Shown piece after piece: positions 24,869-32,137 of a DNA stretch of 42,018 nucleotides. The notes beneath the pieces are model-generated. The model saw nothing but the letters and a program-made list of their open reading frames with translations, was not told where the DNA came from and made no database searches. Origin of the DNA: Deltaproteobacteria bacterium (GTDB lineage Bacteria; Desulfobacterota; Desulfomonilia; UBA1062). The stretch lies in assembly GCA_017992605.1 (NCBI GenBank), contig JAGOOG010000018.1:1-42018 (forward strand), in the 5' to 3' direction. Every line of letters begins with the position of its first letter. Position 1 is the first letter of the stretch. Position numbers and translations under genes: made by a program.

Positions 24869-26677
24869 ATGACGTATTCCGAGAAACACATTGCCGGTAT
24901 CTTCCACAACAGGGCTGAAACGTACCAGTACGAGACGTGCGTGCGATACAAGAAAGACGGCAGGTACACGCCCATCAGCTGGAAGGAGATGCAGAACAAG
25001 GTCGTCAGAACCGGCCTGGGGCTTGTCTCGCTGGGCGTTGAGCCCGGAGACATGGTGGGCATCTTTTCGGAGAACAGCTGGGAGTGGATGGTTGCCGATC
25101 TTGCCGCCCTGTCCATCGGGTGCCCGGACGCACCCATCTACGCCACCAATTCTGCAGCCGAATCCGCCTACATCATCAACGACTCGCTGACCAAGGTGCT
25201 CTTCGTCTCGGACAAGGACCACCTGGACCGGATTCTCTCGGTCAGGACGAAGCTCTCGCCGCTGAAGCACATCGTCACCTTCGACGAGATCGATGTCTCT
25301 GACAAGGATGTCATGAGCCTCGAAGAGCTCATGAGACGGGGAGATGCCCTGCAGGACAAATCGGTTTTCGAAAGCCGCTTGGCTGCCATCAGGCCTGAAA
25401 ACCTCGCGACCCTCATCTACACCTCGGGAACCACGGGGCAGCCCAAGGGGGTGATGCTCACCCACGCCAATTTCGTCGCCAACGTCATGCAGGCCTATGC
25501 CTCCCACCCCATCATAGACCATCGGGACGAAGCCCTCGCTCTCCTTCCCTGGAGCCATTCTCTGGGAAGGACGGTGTCCCTGTACCTCATGTTCCAGATC
25601 GGTGCCCCGGTCAACCTGGCCGAGTCCTTCTCGACGGTCCTGGAAAACATGCAGGAGATCCGTCCCACCCTGGTCGTGAGCGTTCCGAGGCTCTTCGAGA
25701 AGTTCCACTCCGGCATCATCTCCAAGGCCGACAAGGCCCCGCCTCTGAAGAAGAAACTGTTCGGCTGGGCACTGGCCGTCGCCGACAGGGCGGTTGACTA
25801 CCTCGTGCAGAGAAAACCCATGCCCGTCCCCATCAGGGTCCAGTACGAGCTCGCCGAGGCGCTCGTGTACAGCAAGCTGCGCCAGGCGCTGGGGCTCGAC
25901 CGCATAAGGATATTCATCAGCGGTGGCGGACCCCTCGCCCCCGAGATCGACCGGTTCTTCAACGGGATCGGTGTCGCGGTCCACAACGGCTACGGCCTCA
26001 CCGAGACGAGCCCGGTGACCAATGTCAACCGGTTCGACGTGTTCGAGTTCGGCTCCGTCGGTCCCGCGCTGCCCGACACCCAGGTCAGGATCGCACAGGA
26101 CGGGGAAATCCTCATCAAGGGGCCCCAGGTCATGAAAGGGTACTTCAACAAGCCGGACGACACCAAGGCGGTGTTCACCGAGGACGGATGGTTCATGACC
26201 GGGGACATAGGACGCATCGACGACCGCGGATGCCTGTACATCACCGACCGGAAGAAGGACATCATCGTCACGGCCGGCGGCAAGAACGTCGCGCCCCAGA
26301 ACATCGAGAACACGCTCGTGTCGGACCTCTTCATCGAGCAGACCGTGGTCATCGGCGAGGGCAAGAAGTTTCTCAGCGCGCTGATCGTGCCGAACTTCAA
26401 GGAGCTCACCGGCTACGCGAAAAAACAGGGTATCTCGTTCAACTCCAACGAGGACCTCGTGAAGAAGCCCGAGATCGTTGCCTTCTACGATGCGAAGATC
26501 AAGACGCTCATGAAGGACTACGCCCGGGTGGAACAGATACGGAGGTTCACCATACTCCCCAGGGAGTTCAGCATCGACACCGGTGAACTGACCCCGACGC
26601 TGAAGATCAAACGCAAGGTGGTCGGCAAGAATTACGCGGTGGAAATAGACAACATGTACAAAGAAGACAAGGACTAG
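24869..26677 (+). CDS. Long-chain fatty-acid-CoA ligase (AMP-forming)
   Basis: A 602-residue adenylate-forming enzyme of the long-chain acyl-CoA synthetase (FadD15/ACSL-like) group. It has the A3 motif IYTSGTTGQPKGVMLTH near residue 188, the LPWSHSLGR block, SGGGPLAPEIDRFFNGIGV, GYGLTETSPV, TGDIGRIDDRGCLYITDRKK, and IIVTAGGKNVAPQNIE before a C-terminal domain of the long form (KKPEIVAFYDAKI). It would convert fatty acids to acyl-CoAs via acyl-AMP at the cytoplasmic membrane, for beta-oxidation or lipid synthesis. A strong AAGGAGGGG precedes the ATG. It is transcribed alone and followed by the hairpin at 26714. It is distinct in subfamily from the 511-residue ligase at 19.3-20.8 kb. Confidence 0.93.
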   Translation: MTYSEKHIAGIFHNRAETYQYETCVRYKKDGRYTPISWKEMQNKVVRTGLGLVSLGVEPGDMVGIFSENSWEWMVADLAALSIGCPDAPIYATNSAAESAYIINDSLTKVLFVSDKDHLDRILSVRTKLSPLKHIVTFDEIDVSDKDVMSLEELMRRGDALQDKSVFESRLAAIRPENLATLIYTSGTTGQPKGVMLTHANFVANVMQAYASHPIIDHRDEALALLPWSHSLGRTVSLYLMFQIGAPVNLAESFSTVLENMQEIRPTLVVSVPRLFEKFHSGIISKADKAPPLKKKLFGWALAVADRAVDYLVQRKPMPVPIRVQYELAEALVYSKLRQALGLDRIRIFISGGGPLAPEIDRFFNGIGVAVHNGYGLTETSPVTNVNRFDVFEFGSVGPALPDTQVRIAQDGEILIKGPQVMKGYFNKPDDTKAVFTEDGWFMTGDIGRIDDRGCLYITDRKKDIIVTAGGKNVAPQNIENTLVSDLFIEQTVVIGEGKKFLSALIVPNFKELTGYAKKQGISFNSNEDLVKKPEIVAFYDAKIKTLMKDYARVEQIRRFTILPREFSIDTGELTPTLKIKRKVVGKNYAVEIDNMYKEDKD

Positions 26678-26713
26678 CCACCTCGTTCCCAACGGCCGCG
26701 AGGCAGAGCCTCA

Positions 26714-26752
26714 CCCGAGGGGGAACGGGTCCGGCGCCCGTTCTCCCTCGGC
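26714..26752 (+). terminator. Strong GC-rich hairpin after the acyl-CoA ligase
   Basis: CCCGAGGGGGAACGGG (26714-26729) pairs with CCCGTTCTCCCTCGGG-like sequence at 26737-26752, a 16-base stem with one G-T pair around a 7-base loop. It begins 37 bases after the ligase stop. No T-run follows directly, though A- and T-rich sequence comes about 6-15 bases later. The position suggests a terminator that insulates nrdD control from upstream transcription. Confidence 0.6.
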
Positions 26753-26775
26753 AAGGATTTCCCCGAAAAAACCTC

Positions 26776-26803
26776 TTGCATTTCCATTTTGAAGTCCTAT
26801 ATA
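26776..26803 (+). promoter_or_regulatory. Candidate upstream promoter of nrdD, overlapped by NrdR box 1
   Basis: TTGCAT (26776-26781) and TATATA (26798-26803) are separated by 16 bases. The -10 lies inside the first NrdR-type box, so NrdR binding would block polymerase here. It would give a leader of roughly 140 bases. Confidence 0.4.
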
Positions 26804-26809
26804 TAGTAT
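26794..26809 (+). promoter_or_regulatory. NrdR box 1
   Basis: GTCCTATATATAGTAT matches the NrdR operator pattern (acaCTATATATAGtgt-like) at its core CTATATATAGT. Its centre is exactly 32 bases from that of box 2, three helical turns, which is the spacing usual for NrdR box pairs. NrdR is the nucleotide-sensing repressor of ribonucleotide reductase genes; its own gene is not in the window. Confidence 0.82.
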
Positions 26810-26825
26810 GGAGTTTTTGCTTGAT

Positions 26826-26841
26826 ACACTATATATAGTAT
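26826..26841 (+). promoter_or_regulatory. NrdR box 2
   Basis: ACACTATATATAGTAT is a near-perfect NrdR operator (14 of 16 bases symmetric in the ACACTATATATAGTGT pattern). It pairs with box 1 at a 32-base centre-to-centre spacing and lies 112 bases before the nrdD ATG. It sits upstream of the second candidate promoter (-35 at 26878). Confidence 0.87.
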
Positions 26842-26877
26842 CACGCTATGATTTACCGGCAACGCCGTTTATCAGGT

Positions 26878-26906
26878 TTGAGGGAGCTTGAGGCGGTCAC
26901 TATCAT
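26878..26906 (+). promoter_or_regulatory. Candidate downstream promoter of nrdD
   Basis: TTGAGG (26878-26883) and TATCAT (26901-26906) are 17 bases apart. Transcription would start near 26914, about 39 bases before the ATG. The NrdR boxes would then lie upstream of the -35 element. Which of the two nrdD promoters is real cannot be decided from sequence. Confidence 0.45.
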
Positions 26907-26952
26907 AATCCGTACTACTGGATAATGTTTCGACCTTAGAGGAGGAAACCGT

Positions 26953-29166
26953 ATGTTCACCACCATCAGGAAGAGGGACGGGCGCGTTTTGCCTTTCGAC
27001 GCTTCGAAGATCACGGCTGCCATCGCCAAGGCGGGCAGTGTCACCGAGGAGTTCGACGATGACGTGGCACACAAGCTCACGATCAAGGTCCTTTCCATAG
27101 CGGAACAGACCATCGCGGACATACCGACGGTGGAGGCCATCCAGGACATCGTGGAGGAGGTCCTTCTCCAGTCGATGTACCGGAAGACCGCGAAGGCGTA
27201 CATCATCTACCGGGACCAGCACGCCAAGATCCGCGACATCAAGGCGGGCATGGGGGTCGACCTCATCGACCAGTACCTCGAGAAGCTCGACTGGCAGGTG
27301 AACGAGAACAGCAACATGGCGTTCTCCCTGCAGGGGCTGAACAACTACCTCTCGTCCGAGATCAGCAAGATCTACTGGCTGAACAAGATCTACCCGCCCG
27401 AGGTCCGCAACGCCCATTCCGGGGGGGACTTCCACATCCACGACCTCAACATCATCTCGGTCTACTGCGTGGGCTGGGATCTCTACGACCTGCTCCTCCA
27501 GGGATTCAAGGGGGCCCCGGGCAAGGTCGAGAGCAAGCCGGCCAGACACTTCCGCACAGCCCTGGGCCAGATCGTGAATTTCTTCTACACCCTCCAGGGG
27601 GAGGCCGCCGGTGCCCAGGCCTTTTCCAACTTCGACACCCTGCTGGCCCCCTTCATACGCTACGACGGCCTCGACTACCTCCAGGTGAAGCAGGCCCTGC
27701 AGGAGTTCATCTTCAACATCAACGTGCCCACCCGTGTCGGTTTCCAGACGCCCTTCACCAACGTGACCCTGGACCTCAAGGTGCCTTCCCACTACGCCGA
27801 CCAGGGGGTGGTCATGGGCGGCAAGATACAGAAGGAGACCTACGGGGAGTTCCAGCACGAGATGGACCTCTTCAACAGGGCCTTCGTCGAGGTCATGGCC
27901 AACGGCGACGCCAAGGGACGGGTCTTCACGTTCCCGATCCCGACCTACAACATCACGTCCGACTTCAACTGGGACAATCCGAACCTCGAAGGCCTCTGGG
28001 AGATGACGGCGAAGTACGGGGTTCCCTATTTTTCGAACTTCATCAACTCGGACATGGACCCGGGCGACGCGAGGAGCATGTGCTGCAGGCTCAGGATAGA
28101 CAACCGCGAGCTTGTCAAGAGGGGAGGCGGCCTGTTCGGATCCAACCCGCTCACGGGTTCCATCGGGGTCGTGACGATAAACCTCCCGAGGCTCGGATAC
28201 CTGAGTTCATCCGAGGGCGACTTCATGCAGCGCCTCGAGGACCTCATCGACATCGCGAGCACCAGTCTCGAGATCAAACGCAAGGTCCTCGAGAGCTTCA
28301 CGGACCACAACCTGTATCCCTACACCAAGTACTATCTCTGCGGCATGAAACAGAAATTCGGGGAGTACTGGAAAAACCACTTCTCCACCATCGGCATCCT
28401 GGGCATGAACGAGGCCTGTATGAACCTCTTCGGCGAGGGCATCGGCACGGACAGGGGGAAGGTCTTCGCCCTGAAGGTGGCGGACTTCATCAGGGACAAG
28501 CTCGTCATCCTCCAGGAGAAGACCGGCAACAACTACAACTTCGAGGCAACCCCGGCCGAGGGCACCTCGTACCGCATGGCCCGCCTGGACAAGAAGCGCT
28601 ACCCCGACATCATCTGTGCCAACGAGGAAGCCTACTGTCAAAGACACGAGCCCTACTATACCAACTCGTCCCAGTTGCCCGTGAACTACACGGACGACAT
28701 CTTCGAGGCCCTCGACCTCCAGGACGAGATCCAGGCGAAATATACCGGCGGCACGGTCCTCCACCTCTTTGCCGGGGAACGCGTGGACGATCCCGAGGTC
28801 ATCAAGCGTCTGGTCAAAAAGATCTGCACCGGATACAAGATGCCTTACTTCACCTTCAGCCCGACCTTCAGTGTCTGCCCGGGGCACGGGTACATCACCG
28901 GCAATCACCCCTCATGTCCTGACTGCGGCGAGACCACCGAGGTCTATTCCCGCGTGGTGGGATACCTGAGACCCGTGGCCCAGTGGAACAACGGCAAGAA
29001 GGAAGAGTTCCTGCAGAGGACTTCTTTCAGGGTCGAAACGGCCGTCCCGGCCGAAGAAATCGTTAAGGGGCAGGTCTACAGGGTTCGGCCCGCCCAGTCT
29101 CCGGCGCAGCAGGAAGGCATGTCGCTGGGACCCGGGTCCCAGGACACCATGACGAGGCAGGTCTAG
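26953..29166 (+). CDS. nrdD: Anaerobic ribonucleoside-triphosphate reductase (class III, glycyl radical)
   Basis: A 737-residue enzyme that reduces ribonucleoside triphosphates to deoxyribonucleotides without oxygen. An ATP-cone regulatory domain fills about residues 1-95 (TTIRKRDGRVLPFDASKI). The catalytic barrel follows (DFHIHDLNIISVYCVGWDL; CCRLRIDNRELVKRGGGLFG). A zinc site is formed by SVCPGHGYITG and SCPDCGE near 655. The glycyl-radical block is RVVGYLRPVAQWNNGK, with the radical Gly at about residue 670. About 45 residues continue past the usual end, an unusual low-complexity tail. AGAGGAGG precedes the ATG. Two NrdR boxes upstream imply repression by NrdR, and the activase gene lies 0.6 kb downstream. 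Confidence 0.97.
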   Translation: MFTTIRKRDGRVLPFDASKITAAIAKAGSVTEEFDDDVAHKLTIKVLSIAEQTIADIPTVEAIQDIVEEVLLQSMYRKTAKAYIIYRDQHAKIRDIKAGMGVDLIDQYLEKLDWQVNENSNMAFSLQGLNNYLSSEISKIYWLNKIYPPEVRNAHSGGDFHIHDLNIISVYCVGWDLYDLLLQGFKGAPGKVESKPARHFRTALGQIVNFFYTLQGEAAGAQAFSNFDTLLAPFIRYDGLDYLQVKQALQEFIFNINVPTRVGFQTPFTNVTLDLKVPSHYADQGVVMGGKIQKETYGEFQHEMDLFNRAFVEVMANGDAKGRVFTFPIPTYNITSDFNWDNPNLEGLWEMTAKYGVPYFSNFINSDMDPGDARSMCCRLRIDNRELVKRGGGLFGSNPLTGSIGVVTINLPRLGYLSSSEGDFMQRLEDLIDIASTSLEIKRKVLESFTDHNLYPYTKYYLCGMKQKFGEYWKNHFSTIGILGMNEACMNLFGEGIGTDRGKVFALKVADFIRDKLVILQEKTGNNYNFEATPAEGTSYRMARLDKKRYPDIICANEEAYCQRHEPYYTNSSQLPVNYTDDIFEALDLQDEIQAKYTGGTVLHLFAGERVDDPEVIKRLVKKICTGYKMPYFTFSPTFSVCPGHGYITGNHPSCPDCGETTEVYSRVVGYLRPVAQWNNGKKEEFLQRTSFRVETAVPAEEIVKGQVYRVRPAQSPAQQEGMSLGPGSQDTMTRQV

Positions 29167-29202
29167 GAAAACATCACGAACCATCCGGGAGATGAGGCGC
29201 CC

Positions 29203-29237
29203 GGCACCGGTCGGGTGCCCGTCACCGGGATTCCCGG
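29203..29237. terminator. Two tandem small hairpins between convergent genes
   Basis: GGCACC/GGTGCC (29203-29208 with 29214-29219) and CCGGG/CCCGG (29225-29229 with 29233-29237) form adjacent short stems in the 80-base gap between nrdD and the opposing receiver gene. Neither has a T-run. They may stop transcription in both directions. This is a weak call. Confidence 0.35.
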
Positions 29238-29246
29238 GGGGAAGGC

Positions 29247-29630
29247 TCAGGTTTTCAGGACTTCCTGGAGGACATCGCGGAGGTCTTCCATCTTGAACGG
29301 CTTCCTCACGACGCCCTTGAACCCGTATTCCGTGCAGTTGCTCATGATGGGGTCGTTGGAGTAGCCGCTGGAAACGATAGCCCTGACCTGGGGGTCCAGG
29401 GCCATGAGATCCCGTATCACCTCCTTGCCACCGCGCCCCCCCGGGATGGTGAGGTCCATGATCACCGCACCGATGGGATTTGGCGTACCCAGGGAGGTCT
29501 TGTAGATCTCGAGGGCTTCCTGTCCGTTCCGGGACAGCTCGACCTCGTATCCAAGGTATTCGAGCATGCTGCTCACGACATCGAGAATGAGGTCCTCATC
29601 ATCCATTATAAGAATCCGTGTCTTCGCCAC
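29247..29630 (-). CDS. Single-domain response regulator (CheY-like receiver)
   Basis: A 127-residue receiver domain with no output domain. Acidic residues sit in ILIMDDEDL near residues 10-12, the phosphoacceptor is Asp59 in VIMDLTIPGG, the switch Ser is in VSSGYSND, and Lys110 lies in VVRKPF. The GTG at 29630 is chosen because GGAGGGG lies about ten bases upstream and the protein then starts just before strand 1. Longer forms from 29663 or 29699 lack a ribosome site. Its sequence resembles the receiver parts fused to PAS/HDFNN-type kinases, two of which lie 1-5 kb away, so it may take phosphate from them (inference). Confidence 0.9.
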   Translation of the reverse strand: MAKTRILIMDDEDLILDVVSSMLEYLGYEVELSRNGQEALEIYKTSLGTPNPIGAVIMDLTIPGGRGGKEVIRDLMALDPQVRAIVSSGYSNDPIMSNCTEYGFKGVVRKPFKMEDLRDVLQEVLKT

Positions 29631-29800
29631 GATGAGTTTCCCCTCCCGGTTTCGTGGTTGCATTATGGATGGGAATTCCCCACAAATCAAGTGTTTCATG
29701 ATCCTTCACGAGGCACCCGCCGGGCGTGACCTGTGTCGTAACACCCTTGTCGGATGTGCATGATGAAGCCCCTGCCACAATGTGCTAGAATGGAACCTGC

Positions 29801-30490
29801 ATGAAAGCGGCCTACCTCCAGAAGACATCCTTCATAGATTATCCGGGCAGGATAAGCGCCGTCGTCTTCACCCAGGGATGCAATTTCCGCTGTCCCTACT
29901 GTCACAATCCCGAGTTGGTTGTGCCGGAACGGTACTGCGGGACGATACGCATCGAGGACATCTTCTCGTTCCTCGAGAAGAGGCGGGGAAAACTCGATGC
30001 CGTGGTCATTACCGGCGGAGAACCAACGCTCCAGGCAGACCTCGTACCCTTCATGCAGAGGATTCGGTCCATGGGATTTCTCGTGAAGCTCGACACGAAC
30101 GGATCGAGACCGCAGGTGCTCAGTGAAGTGATCGCCCAGGGCCTTCCCGACTATGTCGCCATGGACGTGAAGGCCCCGTGGGACAAGTACGCCTTCGTCG
30201 CAGGCTCGCCGGTGGACATCACCGACATCGGGGCCAGCGTTGAGCTCATCATGGGATCCGGCATACCCTACGAGTTCCGCACCACCCTGGTGAGATCGCT
30301 GCTGGACCCGGATGACGTGATGGGCATTGGCAGGGCGATCAGGGGCGCATCGCTGTACGTGCTGCAGAGGTTCGCCGCCTCGAAGCATGTGGAGAGCAGC
30401 TACACGGACATGGCACCCATGACGGACGATCAGATCGCCACCCTGGTCAGAGATCTCGGCCCCCTGGTGGAAAGGTGCATCACCAGGTAG
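29801..30490 (+). CDS. nrdG: Anaerobic ribonucleotide reductase activating protein (radical SAM)
   Basis: A 229-residue radical SAM enzyme. Cysteines 27, 31 and 34 in QGCNFRCPYCHNPELV form the CxxxCxxC site of the [4Fe-4S] cluster that cleaves S-adenosylmethionine. The TGGEPTLQADL block and LDTNGSRP follow as in PflA/NrdG-type activases. The opening SFIDYPGRISAVVFTQGC matches the nrdG subfamily found with stand-alone NrdD in anaerobes. It would generate the glycyl radical on NrdD. It is separated from nrdD by the opposing receiver gene, so it must have its own promoter, not identified here. It ends 11 bases from the opposing kinase gene. Confidence 0.9.
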   Translation: MKAAYLQKTSFIDYPGRISAVVFTQGCNFRCPYCHNPELVVPERYCGTIRIEDIFSFLEKRRGKLDAVVITGGEPTLQADLVPFMQRIRSMGFLVKLDTNGSRPQVLSEVIAQGLPDYVAMDVKAPWDKYAFVAGSPVDITDIGASVELIMGSGIPYEFRTTLVRSLLDPDDVMGIGRAIRGASLYVLQRFAASKHVESSYTDMAPMTDDQIATLVRDLGPLVERCITR

Positions 30491-30501
30491 AAACGGGTGC
30501 A

Positions 30502-32031
30502 TCACGCAAACAGGGATCTGACCTTATCGACGAGGTCCTGGGGCAGAAAGGGCTTCTGGAGAAACACGCTGTCCTTTAGGGAATCATCGTCAAGCATTCC
30601 GCCGCCATACCCGGACATGAACATGACCTTGATATGCGGCCTGATTGACCTCATCTTCTTCGAGAGCATCATGCCGTCTATCCGGCGCATGACCATGTCC
30701 GTGATGAGCAGGTCGATGTTCCCCTCGTACTGGCGGACAATCTGGAGGGCATCCCCGCCGTTACGGGCAGTCAGCGTCACATGACCCTGCCCCTTGAGCA
30801 CCTCGTTCACGAGATCCCTCACGGTATCGTCATCCTCGACGACGAGGATGGTCCGGGATGCATCGTGTTCGGGTCCCGCCTTCGGGTCGGTCTTCCCGAC
30901 GGGTTCGCCCTGTGAATCGGCGCCGGACACGGGGAGCAGGATGGTGAAGGTCGTCCCGGTTCCGGGGCAGGACTCCACGGATATATACCCTTTTGCCGCA
31001 TGCACGATGTTCTGCGCAGTCCACAGGCCGATCCCTCTCCCTCCATCCCGGGTGGAGAAGAAAGGATCGAAGACCTGGCGGCACACCTCCTCAGGCATGC
31101 CTTCGCCGTTGTCCTGGATGCTCAACCGCACGTAGCTGCCACGGGACACCCGGGTGTGGAGACTCTCGCTGGATGCGTCGACGACGTAAGGCTCTGTGCT
31201 GATTACTATCTCGCCGCCTCTCGGCATGGCCTCCTTAGCGTTGACCGTAAGATTGACGAGGAGCGTCGCGAGCCTTGACGGTTCGATCAGGACCTTTCCG
31301 AGTCCCTGCGACTTCGCGAACCCTACCGATACGTTCTCCCCGATGACATGCCGTATGATCCCCTCCTGGTTGGAGATCTCCATGTTGATATCGACAAGCT
31401 CCGCCTTCGCCTTGCTCTTTCTGCTGAATTCAAGCATCCTGCCGGTGAGCTGGGAAGCCTGTCTCCCCGCCTCGCAGATCTGGGACGCCTTATGGAAGAG
31501 TGGGCTACCCTCGTCTATGGACAGCCGCATGATCTCTGCGTACCCGTTGATGACCGTGAGCAGGTTGTTGAAATCGTGGGCAAAGCCCCCGGCTATCTGG
31601 GCAATGACCTCGGCGCTGGCCGACGCCAGGAGATTCTGCTCCTGGACCTTGTGATCCATCATGTCGAGGGCCTGGTAATGAAACAGAACGACCTTCCCGT
31701 CCCTGACGATGGGTCTGCCGCTCACGAGGAAATACATGACATGCCCATCCGCAGCGGACATGCGGAGGTCGTAATTCACCTCCTTCTTCTCCCTGAGGCT
31801 CTCCTGCCATCGCTCGATGACCTTGGCCCTGTCATCGACGTGTATGAACTCGAGGATATTCCTCCCGATCACGGAGCCGAGGTCCTGTTCGGTGCCGAAA
31901 AACATCTCCATGGCCCTCTTGTTGACTTTCCTGAGTATGCCGTTCTCATCCGTGACGGCCGAAATGGCCGTGGAATAGACAAACAGGTCCTCGTAAAAGG
32001 AATCGTCGTATGCGGTGCATTCTGGCATCAT
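30502..32031 (-). CDS. Hybrid sensor histidine kinase (PAS, kinase, receiver)
   Basis: A 509-residue cytoplasmic hybrid kinase with no membrane segment. One PAS domain occupies about residues 12-130 (the NILEFIHVDDRAKVI block is typical). The phosphoacceptor is His152 in AGGFAHDFNNLLTVINGYAE. The ATPase has an N box near 260 (NLTVNAKEAM), DNGEGM at 307-312, FDPFFSTR, and a glycine box GGRGIGLWTAQNIV. The receiver domain covers about 393-509 with Asp445 (LLITDMVM) and Lys493. The ATG at 32031 follows GGGAG; an in-frame ATG at 32028 is adjacent. It follows the larger hybrid kinase by 106 bases on the same strand, so they may be co-transcribed. The signal sensed is unknown. Confidence 0.92.
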   Translation of the reverse strand: MMPECTAYDDSFYEDLFVYSTAISAVTDENGILRKVNKRAMEMFFGTEQDLGSVIGRNILEFIHVDDRAKVIERWQESLREKKEVNYDLRMSAADGHVMYFLVSGRPIVRDGKVVLFHYQALDMMDHKVQEQNLLASASAEVIAQIAGGFAHDFNNLLTVINGYAEIMRLSIDEGSPLFHKASQICEAGRQASQLTGRMLEFSRKSKAKAELVDINMEISNQEGIIRHVIGENVSVGFAKSQGLGKVLIEPSRLATLLVNLTVNAKEAMPRGGEIVISTEPYVVDASSESLHTRVSRGSYVRLSIQDNGEGMPEEVCRQVFDPFFSTRDGGRGIGLWTAQNIVHAAKGYISVESCPGTGTTFTILLPVSGADSQGEPVGKTDPKAGPEHDASRTILVVEDDDTVRDLVNEVLKGQGHVTLTARNGGDALQIVRQYEGNIDLLITDMVMRRIDGMMLSKKMRSIRPHIKVMFMSGYGGGMLDDDSLKDSVFLQKPFLPQDLVDKVRSLFA

Positions 32032-32137
32032 GTACGCTCCCGGGAGATGTCCGGCCGTCAGGACGGCTGCTGTCTGTCCGGCTGTAAGGATACTATCGGC
32101 ACGGCGGGACGGGAAGATAAGCCGGAGGATGCCCTGA

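Noticed and set aside
24695-26692. A 665-codon open frame on the minus strand, opposite the acyl-CoA ligase
   Set aside because: It is fully antisense to a gene with clear family motifs, shows no recognisable domain and has the His/Asp/Val-rich composition typical of reverse frames in GC-rich genes.
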